A stretch of DNA of 64,000 bases from Petrotoga sp. 9PWA.NaAc.5.4 (GTDB lineage: Bacteria; Thermotogota; Thermotogae; Petrotogales; Petrotogaceae): positions 62,001 through 126,000 of the forward strand of contig NZ_AZRK01000042.1 in the NCBI RefSeq assembly GCF_002895485.1. The letters run 5' to 3'. The notes under the pieces were generated by a model. The model was not told the origin of the DNA. It saw only the letters and a list, made by a program, of their open reading frames with translations, and searched no databases. The translations under genes were made by a program, and so were the position numbers. This document shows, piece by piece, positions 25,388 through 35,164 of this stretch (within the stretch, counting starts at the first letter, position 1; each line of letters begins with the position of its first letter).

Positions 25388-26149
25388 TTAAAGAGTTTTT
25401 ACTTCTTTCATATAATACTTTATACCTTTTAAAGTAAGGTTTGAATCATATTTATCAAAAAAAGAAAACTTTAAAAATTTAGCATCGCCGCCAGTCACAA
25501 CCACAAAAAAATCTTGTTTTCTCTCGTTTTTTATTTCTTGAATTAATTTTTCTATGCCAAATAAAGTAGTTTTAACAACTCCTATTTGTATATTATCAAT
25601 AGTATTTTTGCCTAAATTATAATTCACAGGAATTAAATCAACTTCTGGAAGTTTGGCAGTTTTAGAAAATAAAGCATTTATAGCTGTTCTAAATCCCGGA
25701 ATTATAGCGCCGCCAACAAAATTTCCTCCTTCAAGAACATCAACTGTAATTGCGGTTCCAAAATCTACAGCAATTACATTATCTCCATAATCAACTTTAC
25801 TCGCTATTACATTACTTAATCTATCTGCACCTATTTCTTTTGGATAGTCAACTAAGTATCCAATATTATAAACTTTGTGTTCTGAAGAAACAAATATAGG
25901 CTCTATGTTAAAATATTTATTAGAAAATTGTTCCAAAATAAAGTTTACTTTTGGAACGACTGAAGATATTCCTATTTCTTTAATATTATTAATATCAAGT
26001 TTAGAATATTCTACTAATTTTGATAGATTTGCGAATAATATATCTTCCGATTCGAGGATACTTGGTCCCAATCTCCATGTAAAAAACTTATCAACGTTGT
26101 GTATTCCAACAATCGTATAAGAATTCCCAACATCAAATAGAAGTTCCAT
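25388..26149 (-). CDS. coaX: Type III pantothenate kinase
   Basis: 253 residues. First step of coenzyme A synthesis, ATP-dependent phosphorylation of pantothenate, ASKHA fold. Motifs: LLFDVGNSYTIVG (phosphate-1, Asp6), GADRLSNVIA near residue 110 for pantothenate binding, AVDFGTAITVDVL with the catalytic Asp, GGAIIPGF and VVTGGDAKFL. ATG with AAAGGGGG upstream. It lies 45 bp downstream of tsaC and may be co-transcribed with it. Confidence 0.93.
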   Translation of the reverse strand: MELLFDVGNSYTIVGIHNVDKFFTWRLGPSILESEDILFANLSKLVEYSKLDINNIKEIGISSVVPKVNFILEQFSNKYFNIEPIFVSSEHKVYNIGYLVDYPKEIGADRLSNVIASKVDYGDNVIAVDFGTAITVDVLEGGNFVGGAIIPGFRTAINALFSKTAKLPEVDLIPVNYNLGKNTIDNIQIGVVKTTLFGIEKLIQEIKNERKQDFFVVVTGGDAKFLKFSFFDKYDSNLTLKGIKYYMKEVKTL

Positions 26150-26193
26150 GCATATCCCCCTTTATATTATTTTCCAAAATTTTGATAAATTAA

Positions 26194-27228
26194 TTAAACA
26201 GTTTTTTCTGATGCTTTTCTTAAACGATTCATCACAGCAATACCTATACCTTTGTCTTCTATACCTTCAACAATCATAACTTCTACTTTTTCATCGTACT
26301 TTCTTAACATCTCAAAAAGTTTTGCTGCAAATTCATAATAGTTATCCTCACTACCTATAATATCATAATTTATGTTTTTTTCTTTGTAAAAAAGAGAATG
26401 CTCTCTTAAACACAATACAATTGCATTTGAATATTTTTGATATTCATCGACGACCTTATTTACCATATTTTCTTTTTCATCATGTTCTATTAATATTACA
26501 GGAGTATTAGGAGAGTAGTGCTTATATCTCATTCCCGGAGCTTTTATATAATCGGCTTCTACAATACCATATACAAATTTCGGAATTTCAATATCGCCAA
26601 AAATCTCTTTTAACTTTTCAGGAGGTATTGGCCCTGGTCTCAATAGTACAGGAACTTTACCTTGAGTTAAATCAATTACGGTAGATTCCACACCAAATTC
26701 TACTTTGCCACCTATAATTATATAATCAACTTTTCCTTTTAAATCATGTATAACGTGTTCAGATAAAGTTGAACTCGGCTTACCTGATATATTAGCGCTT
26801 GGGGCAGCTATTGGAACGCCCGCATACTCAATAAGCTTTAAAGCAATAGGATGTGCAGGCATTCTTATTGCAACAGTATTTTTGCCTGCAGTAACAATAT
26901 TAGGGATTATCTCTTTTTTTCTAAGGACAAAAGTCACAGGACCAGGTAACAGTCTCTCTATCTTTTCTAACAACGAATATGAAATGTACGAGAACTCTAA
27001 AAAAGATTTGATATTTGCAACATGTAAAATCAACGGATTATCAAAAGGTCTACCTTTTGCTTCAAAAATCTTTCTTACAGCGTTTTCTGAAAATCCATTT
27101 GCTCCCAACCCATAAACCGTTTCTGTAGGAAAAACTACAGTTTTATTTTCTTTAATTGCTTGAGCAGCTTTTTTAATTTTTTCTTCTTCAATATTTAAAG
27201 GATCTATTTCTAAAATTATCGTTTCCAT
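26194..27228 (-). CDS. tsaC: Threonylcarbamoyl-AMP synthase (Sua5/TsaC)
   Basis: 344 residues: the long Sua5 form with a YrdC domain (about 1-205) and a C-terminal Sua5 domain (about 225-344). Makes threonylcarbamoyl-adenylate for the t6A37 modification of ANN-decoding tRNAs. Conserved: KTVVFPTETVYGLGANG, AKGRPFDNPLILHV, LLPGPVTFVL, PIAAPSANISGKPSST (ATP site) and the linker PGMRYKHYSPNTPVILI typical of Sua5. ATG start with GGGGAG upstream. Confidence 0.93.
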   Translation of the reverse strand: METIILEIDPLNIEEEKIKKAAQAIKENKTVVFPTETVYGLGANGFSENAVRKIFEAKGRPFDNPLILHVANIKSFLEFSYISYSLLEKIERLLPGPVTFVLRKKEIIPNIVTAGKNTVAIRMPAHPIALKLIEYAGVPIAAPSANISGKPSSTLSEHVIHDLKGKVDYIIIGGKVEFGVESTVIDLTQGKVPVLLRPGPIPPEKLKEIFGDIEIPKFVYGIVEADYIKAPGMRYKHYSPNTPVILIEHDEKENMVNKVVDEYQKYSNAIVLCLREHSLFYKEKNINYDIIGSEDNYYEFAAKLFEMLRKYDEKVEVMIVEGIEDKGIGIAVMNRLRKASEKTV

Positions 27229-27458
27229 TATATACTCCCCTTTGTCTTTTTTCCAAAAAGGAAAAACCTCTAATAATATATTATATAAAAAAAACGAGAA
27301 AAAGTAAAATAATTAAAAATAAAAGCTTTTAATTGCTCTTAATCATGCGTATATAGAAATATTCATAAATTACGAAATAACTCTCCTATTATGTTATAAT
27401 AAAAAAAGAATAGCAAAAATAAAATGGTTAAAAGATGAGGAAAAATAGATGATAAATT

Positions 27459-27812
27459 ATGAATGATAAATTTTCGAACAGTTTTAATGATTTGAAAGAG
27501 AAATTAGAAAAGATTGAATCAAAATTAGACGAATATTTAAATTCTAACGATTTCGAAAACTTTTCCAAATCGTTAGAATTTAGATTTAGTTTATTGAAAG
27601 AAATAGAAGTTTATAAAGAGAATCCTGAGACTCAAAACATTGTGCAAGATATTTTAAAAAAAGATTTAGAAAGAGAAAAGAGAATAAAAGAACAGTTTGA
27701 AAAAATTAAAATCCAGCAACTAAATCTACAAAAAAGTAAAAATGCCATGAAAACCGGTTATTTGAAAGTTGAGGAAAATATGAGCAGACACAAAATAAAC
27801 AAAAGTGGTTAA
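27459..27812 (+). CDS. Small coiled-coil protein, possibly FliT/FlgN-like
   Basis: 117 residues, not firmly recognised. Almost wholly helical and highly charged, with heptad-like Leu/Ile spacing (NDLKEKLEKIESKLDEYL; KIKIQQLNLQKSKNAMKTGY) and no signal peptide. Size, helix pattern and the late Lys/Asn/Gly tail loosely recall flagellar chaperones such as FliT; a flagellar gene (fliJ) does occur at 42 kb. It stands alone on the plus strand between divergent and convergent minus-strand genes. A TATAAT lies at 27396-27401. The function is a guess; only the coding call is reasonable. Confidence 0.6.
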   Translation: MNDKFSNSFNDLKEKLEKIESKLDEYLNSNDFENFSKSLEFRFSLLKEIEVYKENPETQNIVQDILKKDLEREKRIKEQFEKIKIQQLNLQKSKNAMKTGYLKVEENMSRHKINKSG

Positions 27813-27834
27813 GTTTTTTTAAATTATTATATTG

Positions 27835-29082
27835 TTAGATATCTTTTCTATAATATCGTGATTTAAAAAATATCTTATCAACATCCCTATAAACTTTTTC
27901 TCTCACTTCTTTCAATGTTTTACCGCTATTTACAATATTCAAAACTCTTCCCCCGTTGGTTACTAAATCTTTATCTTCTAACTTAACACCTGCATAAAAA
28001 ATCTTAGACGTTATTGTGGGATCTATAATTATTTTTTCACCAACGTTGTAAGAAAAAGGATAATCTTTAGTACAAATCGTTAAGCATAAAGAAAATTCGT
28101 TGTTCCATTGAATTTCACAATTATTAATATTCTCATTTTGAAGTGAATTTACAATGTCTAATAAATCATTTTTCATCAAATATAAAATAGATTGAGCTTC
28201 CGGATCACCGAATCTTACATTATACTCTAATACGTACGGCTCATCATTTTCTATCAATAATCCAATATATAACACACCTTTATAAAACAAACCTTCTTTT
28301 TTTAAACCATTTAGTGTTGGAAAAATAATTTTTTGATCAATAACTTCTCTCAATTCTTCTTTTATATCAGGATGAGGAGTTATAGCCCCCATTCCACCAG
28401 TATTAGGCCCTTTATCTTCTTCCAAAAGTTTTTTATGATCCTTAGAAAAGCATAAAATATTGTAGTTCTCCCCATCTAACAATATAAATAATGAAGTTTC
28501 AAAACCACTTAAATATCTTTCTAAAACAATTTTTCGAGCAGCTTCTTTAAAAAATGATTTCTCCATCAACTCATTAAGTGCTTTTTCTGATTCTTCTAAA
28601 TTATTACATATAAAAACTCCTTTTCCCCCAGCAAGACCGTCAGCTTTTATAACAAGCGGATATTTTGAGTTTTTTAGATTTTCTATATAAGATCTCGTTT
28701 CATATAAATTATCAAATGTTATGTAATCTGCTGTTTGAACTCCATATTTTTGCATAAAATTCTTGGCAAAAACTTTACTACTTTCTAACCTCGCTGCTTT
28801 CCTTTCAGGACCAATTATATTTAACTTATTTTCCTTAAATTTATCAACTATTCCTTTAGCAAGATACTCTTCAGAACCTACAAAAGTTATATCTATACTT
28901 TCTTTTTTAGCAAAATCTAAAATCTCATCTATATCGTCAATATTTACACACTTACATTTATTTTCAAAAGAGATACCATCGTTGCCAGGCATAACAAAAA
29001 TATTTTCAACATTTTTATTTTGTGCAAATTTCCAAGCTAACGCATGCTCTCTACCACCCTTACCAATCACCAAAATTCTCAT
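27835..29082 (-). CDS. purD: Phosphoribosylamine--glycine ligase
   Basis: 415 residues, full length. Second step of IMP synthesis. N-domain MRILVIGKGGREHALAWK, ATP-grasp core with VIKADGLAGGKGVFI near residue 145, VLERYLSGFETSLF, GPNTGGMGAITPHP and the metal ligands in EYNVRFGDPEAQ near residue 290. Last purine gene of the cluster; separated from purH by a GGDEF gene and preceded by a complete interspersed repeat, so it may be transcribed on its own. GGGAGGT before the ATG. Confidence 0.96.
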   Translation of the reverse strand: MRILVIGKGGREHALAWKFAQNKNVENIFVMPGNDGISFENKCKCVNIDDIDEILDFAKKESIDITFVGSEEYLAKGIVDKFKENKLNIIGPERKAARLESSKVFAKNFMQKYGVQTADYITFDNLYETRSYIENLKNSKYPLVIKADGLAGGKGVFICNNLEESEKALNELMEKSFFKEAARKIVLERYLSGFETSLFILLDGENYNILCFSKDHKKLLEEDKGPNTGGMGAITPHPDIKEELREVIDQKIIFPTLNGLKKEGLFYKGVLYIGLLIENDEPYVLEYNVRFGDPEAQSILYLMKNDLLDIVNSLQNENINNCEIQWNNEFSLCLTICTKDYPFSYNVGEKIIIDPTITSKIFYAGVKLEDKDLVTNGGRVLNIVNSGKTLKEVREKVYRDVDKIFFKSRYYRKDI

Positions 29083-29109
29083 TACTTAAAAACCTCCCGT
29101 AAAATTTTT

Positions 29110-29326
29110 TTATACTCACTTTAGAAATTTCAAAATCCTTATTATTATAGATGTTTTAACATTGATTTTTCTAAAAAATACCTCCTGCTTCTAGTCCTTA
29201 CTAATTCCTAATTTATTTACCTTTTTCGGTACTTGTAGCCAAGAAAGGAGGAGGAGGCTCCGCCCTGGACCAATTTTAAATTCAAAATGTTGTTTTTAGA
29301 AAAGTCTTATTTCTAAAGTACCTAAA
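29110..29326 (-). repeat. Interspersed TIR repeat, complete copy (upstream of purD)
   Basis: Minus strand TAGGTACTTTAGAAAT ... AATTTCTAAAGTGAGTA, one of the best preserved copies. Contains CAGGGCGGAGCCTCC, GGCTACAAGTACCG, GAATTAGTAAGGAC, GCAGGAGGTATTTTTTAG and CTATAATAATAAGG. It accounts for most of the 342-bp gap between purD and the GGDEF gene. Confidence 0.88.
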
Positions 29327-29423
29327 TTTTTTATTAAATACTTTAAAAATTTTAAAGTCTTAGATAATATTAAAGCCATTTTAAACTTCCATCAGCTTTT
29401 AATATTTCTTAAAATCAAATAGT

Positions 29424-31088
29424 TCATTCATAAAAAATGATGCCCGTTTTCCCTTCTTTTTTTGCTTTATACATTCTTTCATCAGCTTTATTCAAAATTT
29501 GAGTATAACTGTCAACTTTTTCTTCACTACAGCAACAACCGGCACTTACAGATATTTTTGGTTCCATTTCATTAATACACGAAAAAATCCTATTGACTAT
29601 ATTTAACAAATCTTTTTTAAAAATGTTTTTAAGTATCAACACAAACTCATCCCCACCATATCTATATACCCTATCATCATTTCTTGTATTATTTTGTAAT
29701 ATATTTGCAATTTGAATTAAAACCCAATCACCAAATTCATGCCCATAAGTATCGTTGAAAGCCTTAAAATTATCGATATCAAAAAAAACGAGACATATTT
29801 TTACTTTTTCCTTTTCAAATTCTTCTAAATCCAAAAAGAGTTTAGAATGATTATAAACTCCTGTTAAACCATCTTTTTCAGAGCTGTTTTTAATTTCAAG
29901 AAACTTCTGCGAATGAGTTAAAACCAATGAGACCATCTCAGCAAATACAGATAAAATGTTCATTTCTTCTTTTGTTGGTTTTAAGTTGTTTTCAGGACCG
30001 TCCAATGAAATATACCCTATTAATCTATCTTTTTCATCTCTCAAAGAAAGCAACAATAAATCATCAGGATCCCATTTATTCGACGTTTCTTGAAAATAAT
30101 TTTCATCAATATTTTCCCGAGGTTGATGGGTATAGATATCATTTATTAAATTTGCTTGAGGAATAAAATAAATTTCTTTGTATTTATATTTTTTTCTAAA
30201 AAATCTATTGACTTCGCTAATCGGTACTTCTTGATTTTGAATCTTTTCAAAAATCTCTTTTGATAAACCTTTTTGAGTTACTCTCCTGATAAGTTTCTTA
30301 TCAAAATCAAAAAGACTTATTAAAACATAAGAATATCCTAATTCATCATGTAAAATATCCCCGATTTTATCTAAAATTTGTTCTGGCGGAATTTTTAAAG
30401 AAAAATCTTTTAAAACTGACCCCAAATTTATTATTACTTCATTCAACTTCCTCAATCTTTCACTTTTTATATTTTCATTCAATTTTTGATTTAATAAATT
30501 GACGAAAGCATAAAAAATCAACAAGATAAACAAGTTAACTAACAATATAGAGTATCTAAAAATGCTTTCTGAAAAGTATAGATATAAAAAAGAATAAGGA
30601 ATAAAACTTAAGAAAAGTAAATATTCAAATAAAAAAAAGCTTAGATCAACTTTTTTAGGAAGATCGACTATTAAATAATTTAAAAATTTGGAAATACTGA
30701 CAAATAAAAACAAAGAAAACAAAGAAAACGATGTCGAAAAACTGTATGATATTAATGCCGCAACAGAATAGGCAGTAGAAAATACAAGAACCCTATATAT
30801 TCTTTTTGATAATTCCTTATGTTTCGTTCGACTAAAGATTATTATCAAACAAGAAATTAAAATATACTCTGGACCTAAAATAAAAGCATATAAAAAAGCC
30901 GGCATATTTGATATCAATCTATTGTTTTTCCAATAAATTTTTATATTATCTGTAATAATAGTTATAAAAACAAGAAAAAGAAAATCCATCCAATTTACAT
31001 TAATAAAATCTAATTTTAGTAAGTAAAAAGATACAATAGTAGCGATAAAAAGAAGTAAATTCTTAATTTTTAAGTTCAACTTTATCAT
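29424..31088 (-). CDS. Membrane-anchored GAF-GGDEF diguanylate cyclase
   Basis: 554 residues. N-terminal half (about 1-200) is a multi-pass membrane region of roughly six hydrophobic helices; a GAF-like sensor follows (about 230-390, with DRLIGYISLDGPENN), then a GGDEF domain (about 395-554). The active-site motif is intact, RYGGDEFVLIL, and an I-site RNDD lies exactly five residues before GGDEF, so product-feedback-inhibited c-di-GMP synthesis is expected. SKLFLDLEEFEKEK and FFDIDNFKAFNDTYGHEFGD bind metal and GTP. ATG 31088 touches the AAAGGG site; TTG 31079, nine bases after it, is a good alternative. Sits between purH and purD. Confidence 0.9.
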   Translation of the reverse strand: MIKLNLKIKNLLLFIATIVSFYLLKLDFINVNWMDFLFLVFITIITDNIKIYWKNNRLISNMPAFLYAFILGPEYILISCLIIIFSRTKHKELSKRIYRVLVFSTAYSVAALISYSFSTSFSLFSLFLFVSISKFLNYLIVDLPKKVDLSFFLFEYLLFLSFIPYSFLYLYFSESIFRYSILLVNLFILLIFYAFVNLLNQKLNENIKSERLRKLNEVIINLGSVLKDFSLKIPPEQILDKIGDILHDELGYSYVLISLFDFDKKLIRRVTQKGLSKEIFEKIQNQEVPISEVNRFFRKKYKYKEIYFIPQANLINDIYTHQPRENIDENYFQETSNKWDPDDLLLLSLRDEKDRLIGYISLDGPENNLKPTKEEMNILSVFAEMVSLVLTHSQKFLEIKNSSEKDGLTGVYNHSKLFLDLEEFEKEKVKICLVFFDIDNFKAFNDTYGHEFGDWVLIQIANILQNNTRNDDRVYRYGGDEFVLILKNIFKKDLLNIVNRIFSCINEMEPKISVSAGCCCSEEKVDSYTQILNKADERMYKAKKEGKTGIIFYE

Positions 31089-31185
31089 CCCTTTGCTTTT
31101 CTAATTGTTAATATTATATCACAAAGGGCAAATTTTTAAAATTTATTATTAAAACAATCTATTTTATATTTTCTTTATGTTACTT

Positions 31186-32727
31186 TTATAAATGTTTAAA
31201 ATGTCTCATTCCTGTGAATACCATAGAAATACCATATTTATTACACGCTTGTATAGAATCATTGTCTCTAATAGATCCACCTGGCTGAATTATAGCTTTT
31301 ATACCATATTCTGCTGCTTTCTCAACTACATCACTAAAAGGGAAAAATGCGTCTGAAGCCAAAACTTCTGCTCCTTTATCTTTGCTTCTTTCAAGTGCCT
31401 CAATCGCCGCCCAAATTCTATTTGGCTGACCAGTACCAATCCCTGTAGTAGCTTTATTTTTTGAAACAACGATGGCATTAGATTTCACAAATTTAACGAC
31501 TTTCCATGCAAATATTAGTTCTTCTTTAATTTCGTCTGTGATTTTTTCTTCTGTAACTACATGGAAATCATTAATTAAATCTTTATCAACTTCTTGAGTT
31601 AACAATCCTCCATCTATTGAAACATGTTCATATTTATCTAAAGGAGTATATTTCATTTTAAGTATCCTAAGATTTTTCTTCTTTTGTAAAATTCTTAAAG
31701 CTTCTTCATCATAATCAGGTGCCATAACTATTTCAAGAAATATTTCATTCAATTTTTTTGCGGTTTCTACATTAACAGATCTATTAAAAGCAACGATTCC
31801 ACCAAATATTGATACAGGATCACATTCATAAGCCTTCTTAAATGCTTCCAATGTATTTTTACCACTGGCTACCCCACAAGGCGTACTATGCTTTAAACCA
31901 CAGCATGTAGGTTCATCAAATTCAGCTACTACTTTCCAGGCAGAATCTGCGTCTCGTAAGTTATTAAAAGATAACTCTTTGCCATTAAGTTGATCAAAAG
32001 TAGTCATACTTCCTATATTTAATGAATTTTTGTAAAAATAAGCTTTTTGATGAGGATTTTCTCCATATCTTAAATCAAAAGTCTTTTCAAAAGGGATAGT
32101 TAAATATTTTGTTTGATAATCTTTCCCTGTCTTTTTAGAAATAACATTTTGCAAAAAACTACTAATGCAAGTATCATAAAAGGCTGTTAAATTGAAAGCT
32201 TTTGAGGCTAAATACAATCGATAATCTTCATTTATCTCTTCACCGTTTATCAATTTTTCTTCTACTTTTTTTGCATCTTCTTCATCAACAATAACTAATA
32301 CATCTTTATAATTTTTAGCAGCAGCTCTTATTAAAGTTGGACCACCTATATCTATGAACTCAAATAATTCACTTAAATTAATATCATTATTTTGGGCCAT
32401 ATCTAAAAAAGGATAAAGATTTACATATACAAGATCTATAGGCTTTATATTATATCTAACTAAAATTTCCATATCTTCTCTTTTATTCCTTCTCGCTAAA
32501 ATACCACCATGTATTTTTGGATGTAATGTTTTAACTCTACCATCTAAAATTTCTGGAAAATCGGTAATTTCCTCAATAAGAGTAACTTTAATTCCATTTT
32601 CTTCTAATTTTTTAGCGGTTCCCCCTGTAGAAACTATTTCTATCCCTATATTTTTTAAAAAATTTGCAAAATCAACCACATTTTCTTTTTTATAAGTACT
32701 TATCAAAGCCCTTTCAATCTTAACCAT
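31186..32727 (-). CDS. purH: Bifunctional AICAR formyltransferase/IMP cyclohydrolase
   Basis: 513 residues. Last two steps to IMP. The N-terminal IMP cyclohydrolase (MGS fold) has [28 protein letters not shown]; the C-terminal transformylase has [14 protein letters not shown] near residue 215 and [11 protein letters not shown], with the catalytic Lys-His pair in [20 protein letters not shown] and SDAFFPFSD near the end are standard. It needs formyl-THF, made by Fhs at 8 kb. ATG after GGGGAGG. A decayed repeat copy lies upstream. Confidence 0.97.
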   Translation of the reverse strand: MVKIERALISTYKKENVVDFANFLKNIGIEIVSTGGTAKKLEENGIKVTLIEEITDFPEILDGRVKTLHPKIHGGILARRNKREDMEILVRYNIKPIDLVYVNLYPFLDMAQNNDINLSELFEFIDIGGPTLIRAAAKNYKDVLVIVDEEDAKKVEEKLINGEEINEDYRLYLASKAFNLTAFYDTCISSFLQNVISKKTGKDYQTKYLTIPFEKTFDLRYGENPHQKAYFYKNSLNIGSMTTFDQLNGKELSFNNLRDADSAWKVVAEFDEPTCCGLKHSTPCGVASGKNTLEAFKKAYECDPVSIFGGIVAFNRSVNVETAKKLNEIFLEIVMAPDYDEEALRILQKKKNLRILKMKYTPLDKYEHVSIDGGLLTQEVDKDLINDFHVVTEEKITDEIKEELIFAWKVVKFVKSNAIVVSKNKATTGIGTGQPNRIWAAIEALERSKDKGAEVLASDAFFPFSDVVEKAAEYGIKAIIQPGGSIRDNDSIQACNKYGISMVFTGMRHFKHL

Positions 32728-32754
32728 TATTGTCCTCCCCTTTTATTAAAATTT

Positions 32755-32845
32755 ACTCTTTAGTTCTAATATCCCTTAATTATATATTTTTTTAATTTCT
32801 TTGTTACTTGTAGTCAAAGAAAGAAAAAAGTCTTTTTTCTTTATA
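32755..32845 (-). repeat. Interspersed TIR repeat, decayed internal fragment (upstream of purH)
   Basis: Minus strand: TTTCTTTGACTACAAGTAAC then AAAGAAATTAA, matching the second stem region of other copies, and a weak ATTAGAACTAAAGAG at the end. No intact TIR. Confidence 0.4.
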
Positions 32846-32860
32846 ACTCTTATTATATTA

Positions 32861-33439
32861 TTATATTCCACTTATGCTTTTTAATATTTTTTCAATTATC
32901 TGTGGATAATATTGATGCTCTAATTTATGAATATTTTCTTCATATTTTTCTAATGTCCAATTTTTTAGTATTTTTAAGTTTTTTTGAAAAATAATTTCTC
33001 CCGTATCAACTCCTTCGTCCACATAATGAATAGTTATGCCACCGTAAGATTCTCTATTGTTAAATGATCTTTCTATAGCGTTTAAACCTTTATAATTAGG
33101 TAAAAGAGAAGGATGAATATTTACAATCCTTTTTTCATAATATTTTACTATATAATCGGGAAGTATCCTCATATAACCAGCTAAAACTATTAAATCAAAA
33201 TCTAAACTCTTCAAAAGTGCGAAAAGTTTTTTGTTGTATTCTTCTCTACTTTTACATGAGTGATAATCAATAACCCAACAATCAATTCCAACCTTTTGTG
33301 ATCTTTTAATTACAAAGGCTTTTTTATTGTCAGTAATCAACAATTTCACTTTAACGTTTTTTTTAGGATCCGAAAAATAATTACATATTGCTTCAAAATT
33401 AGTTCCATTACCAGAAGCTAAAATTATTATTTCTTTCAA
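32861..33439 (-). CDS. purN: Phosphoribosylglycinamide formyltransferase (10-formyl-THF dependent)
   Basis: 192 residues. Third step of IMP synthesis. MKEIIILASGNGTNFEAI binds the GAR phosphate; NIHPSLLPNYKGLNAI holds the catalytic His (with Asn before it), and GGITIHYVDEGVDTGEII the catalytic Asp. TTG start, with GGAGATGAG upstream. Between purM (92-bp gap) and purH. Confidence 0.95.
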   Translation of the reverse strand: MKEIIILASGNGTNFEAICNYFSDPKKNVKVKLLITDNKKAFVIKRSQKVGIDCWVIDYHSCKSREEYNKKLFALLKSLDFDLIVLAGYMRILPDYIVKYYEKRIVNIHPSLLPNYKGLNAIERSFNNRESYGGITIHYVDEGVDTGEIIFQKNLKILKNWTLEKYEENIHKLEHQYYPQIIEKILKSISGI

Positions 33440-33531
33440 TCTTAATTCTCATCTCCTAATTTTTAAATGTCTCCCTATAACCACTTCAAATTCAAAACGT
33501 TGCGAATATTAGAAACTTGCATCACACCTTT

Positions 33532-34509
33532 TTAAAATTCAAGATAGACTTTTTCTTCAACACTTTTACAATTCGATATTTCCCCTATTAACAAAACTGT
33601 TTCTGAAAATTCAATTTCTAAGATTTCCTTTACTTTAGTTAGATTATCTTCGTTCATTATATAAATCATTCCAACTCCCATATTAAAAACTTTAAACATC
33701 TCATTAAGAGATACTCCAGCATCCATTATATCGTGAAAAACTTTTGGATATTCCCAATCAACTTTAATATTTGCACAATAACCGTTAGGAATAATTCTAC
33801 CTAAGTTATCTATAATGCCTCCACCTGTAATATGAGCAGCGCCTTTTATATAATCTCTTATTCTTAAAGTTTGATCAACATATACTCTTGTAGGATTCAA
33901 AATATAATTCTTATAGGCCAATTTCTGATCTTTCAATAATTTTCTAACTAATGAATAACCATTAGAATGTATTCCTGAAGAAGTTAATCCTATCAATTTA
34001 TCTCCTGTTTTTATCTTTGAATAATCAAACATTTTTTCTTTTTCAGCAATTCCTACAGCAAACCCTGCAACATCTTCTTGATTCTCATAAAAAATACCGG
34101 GTAATTCAGCAGTTTCTCCACCCAAAAGTTTGCAATCATATTTTTTCAAAGTCCCTGTCAAATTTTTTATAAAACATATAAAATCGTTTTTATGAAGTGA
34201 AGAAGTAGCAAAATAATCCAAAAAGAATAAAGGTTTAGCTCCCATACAAACTAAATCATTTAAGTTCATGGCAACAAGATCTATGGCTGCAATGTCCCAC
34301 ATTTTATGTTCTTTCAAAAGTTCCAATTTTGTTCCTATTCCATCTGTTGTTGCTACCAATACAGGATCTGTATAACCGTTGAAAGCTAAAAAATCATACA
34401 ATGGAAAAATCCCCGCATATGCTCCAATATTATCTCCAACTAACTCCTTTATTTCTTTTATAGCTTCATTTGCCTTATTAACATCTACCCCTGATTCTTT
34501 ATAATACAT
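33532..34509 (-). CDS. purM: Phosphoribosylformylglycinamidine cyclo-ligase (AIR synthetase)
   Basis: 325 residues. Fifth step. MYYKESGVDVNKANEAIKEI is the family's start, followed by VATTDGIGTKLELLKEH, DLVAMNLNDLVCMGAKPLFFLDYF and GGETAELPGIFYENQEDVAGFAVG with the ATP and substrate residues, and ITGGGIIDNLGRIIP late. AGGAGG before the ATG. Heads the second block of purine genes, 886 bp from purF; three tandem interspersed repeats lie in between. Confidence 0.96.
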   Translation of the reverse strand: MYYKESGVDVNKANEAIKEIKELVGDNIGAYAGIFPLYDFLAFNGYTDPVLVATTDGIGTKLELLKEHKMWDIAAIDLVAMNLNDLVCMGAKPLFFLDYFATSSLHKNDFICFIKNLTGTLKKYDCKLLGGETAELPGIFYENQEDVAGFAVGIAEKEKMFDYSKIKTGDKLIGLTSSGIHSNGYSLVRKLLKDQKLAYKNYILNPTRVYVDQTLRIRDYIKGAAHITGGGIIDNLGRIIPNGYCANIKVDWEYPKVFHDIMDAGVSLNEMFKVFNMGVGMIYIMNEDNLTKVKEILEIEFSETVLLIGEISNCKSVEEKVYLEF

Positions 34510-34532
34510 AACTTCCTCCTATTTATATTAAT

Positions 34533-34743
34533 TTTACTTATTTTAGAAATTCCAAAATTCTTATTATATATATGTTTTAGCGTTGATTTTTTTACAAAAT
34601 ACCTACCTACTTCTAATCCTTACTAATTCCTAATTTCTTTACCTTTTTCGTTACTTGTAGCCAAAGAGAAGAGGGCTGTGTCCTGGACCTGTTTTAAATT
34701 CAAAAGCTTATTTTTTGAAAATTATTATTCTAAAGTACCTAAT
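34533..34743 (-). repeat. Interspersed TIR repeat, complete copy, first of three (upstream of purM)
   Basis: Minus strand TAGGTACTTTAGAATAA ... AATTTCTAAAATAAGTA. Includes CAGGACACAGCCC, GGCTACAAGTAACG, GAATTAGTAAGGA, GTAGGTAGGTATTTTGTAAAA and CATATATATAATAAG. The copy closest to purM and the best preserved of the three. Confidence 0.85.
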
Positions 34744-34751
34744 ATTAATTT

Positions 34752-34950
34752 ACTAACTTTAGCTTTAGAAATTCTAAAAACCATTTTTATGTATGTTTTA
34801 TCGTCAAATTTTTTATAAAATGCCTCTATAACCTTAATTTTTACTAATTATGACTTCTTTTAACTTTTTGGTACCTCTACCGAAGAGTAGGAAGAGGACT
34901 CCGCCCTGAACTCGTTTAAAATTCAAAATTTCATTTCTAAGGTCTCTAAT
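34752..34950 (-). repeat. Interspersed TIR repeat, second tandem copy (purF-purM gap)
   Basis: Minus strand TAGAGACCTTAGAAATG ... AATTTCTAAAGCTAAAGT. Retains CAGGGCGGAGTCC and TCGGTAGAGGTACC stem parts and GAGGCATTTTATAAAA; more diverged than the first copy. Confidence 0.75.
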
Positions 34951-34959
34951 ATTAATTTA

Positions 34960-35160
34960 TTTAGTTTAGAAATTCTAACCTTCCGAGTGTATAAATGTTC
35001 TGAATTTTAGTTTTTTTAAAATATCTTTATAGTTTTAATACTCACTGATTATATATTCCTTTAAATTTTTCTCACTTGTAGGCGGAGAAGGGAGAGGACT
35101 TAACTCTGAACCTGTTATAAATTAAAATGCTTATTTTTAAAAGCCCTTATTTCTGATTCT
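34960..35160 (-). repeat. Interspersed TIR repeat, third tandem copy, diverged (purF-purM gap)
   Basis: Minus strand: ATCAGAAATAAGGGC ... AGAATTTCTAAACTAAATA, with ACAGGTTCAGAGTTAAGTCC, GCCTACAAGTGAG and AAAGATATTTTAAAAAAACT. Recognisable end to end but the hairpins are eroded. Confidence 0.65.
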
Positions 35161-35164
35161 CTTC

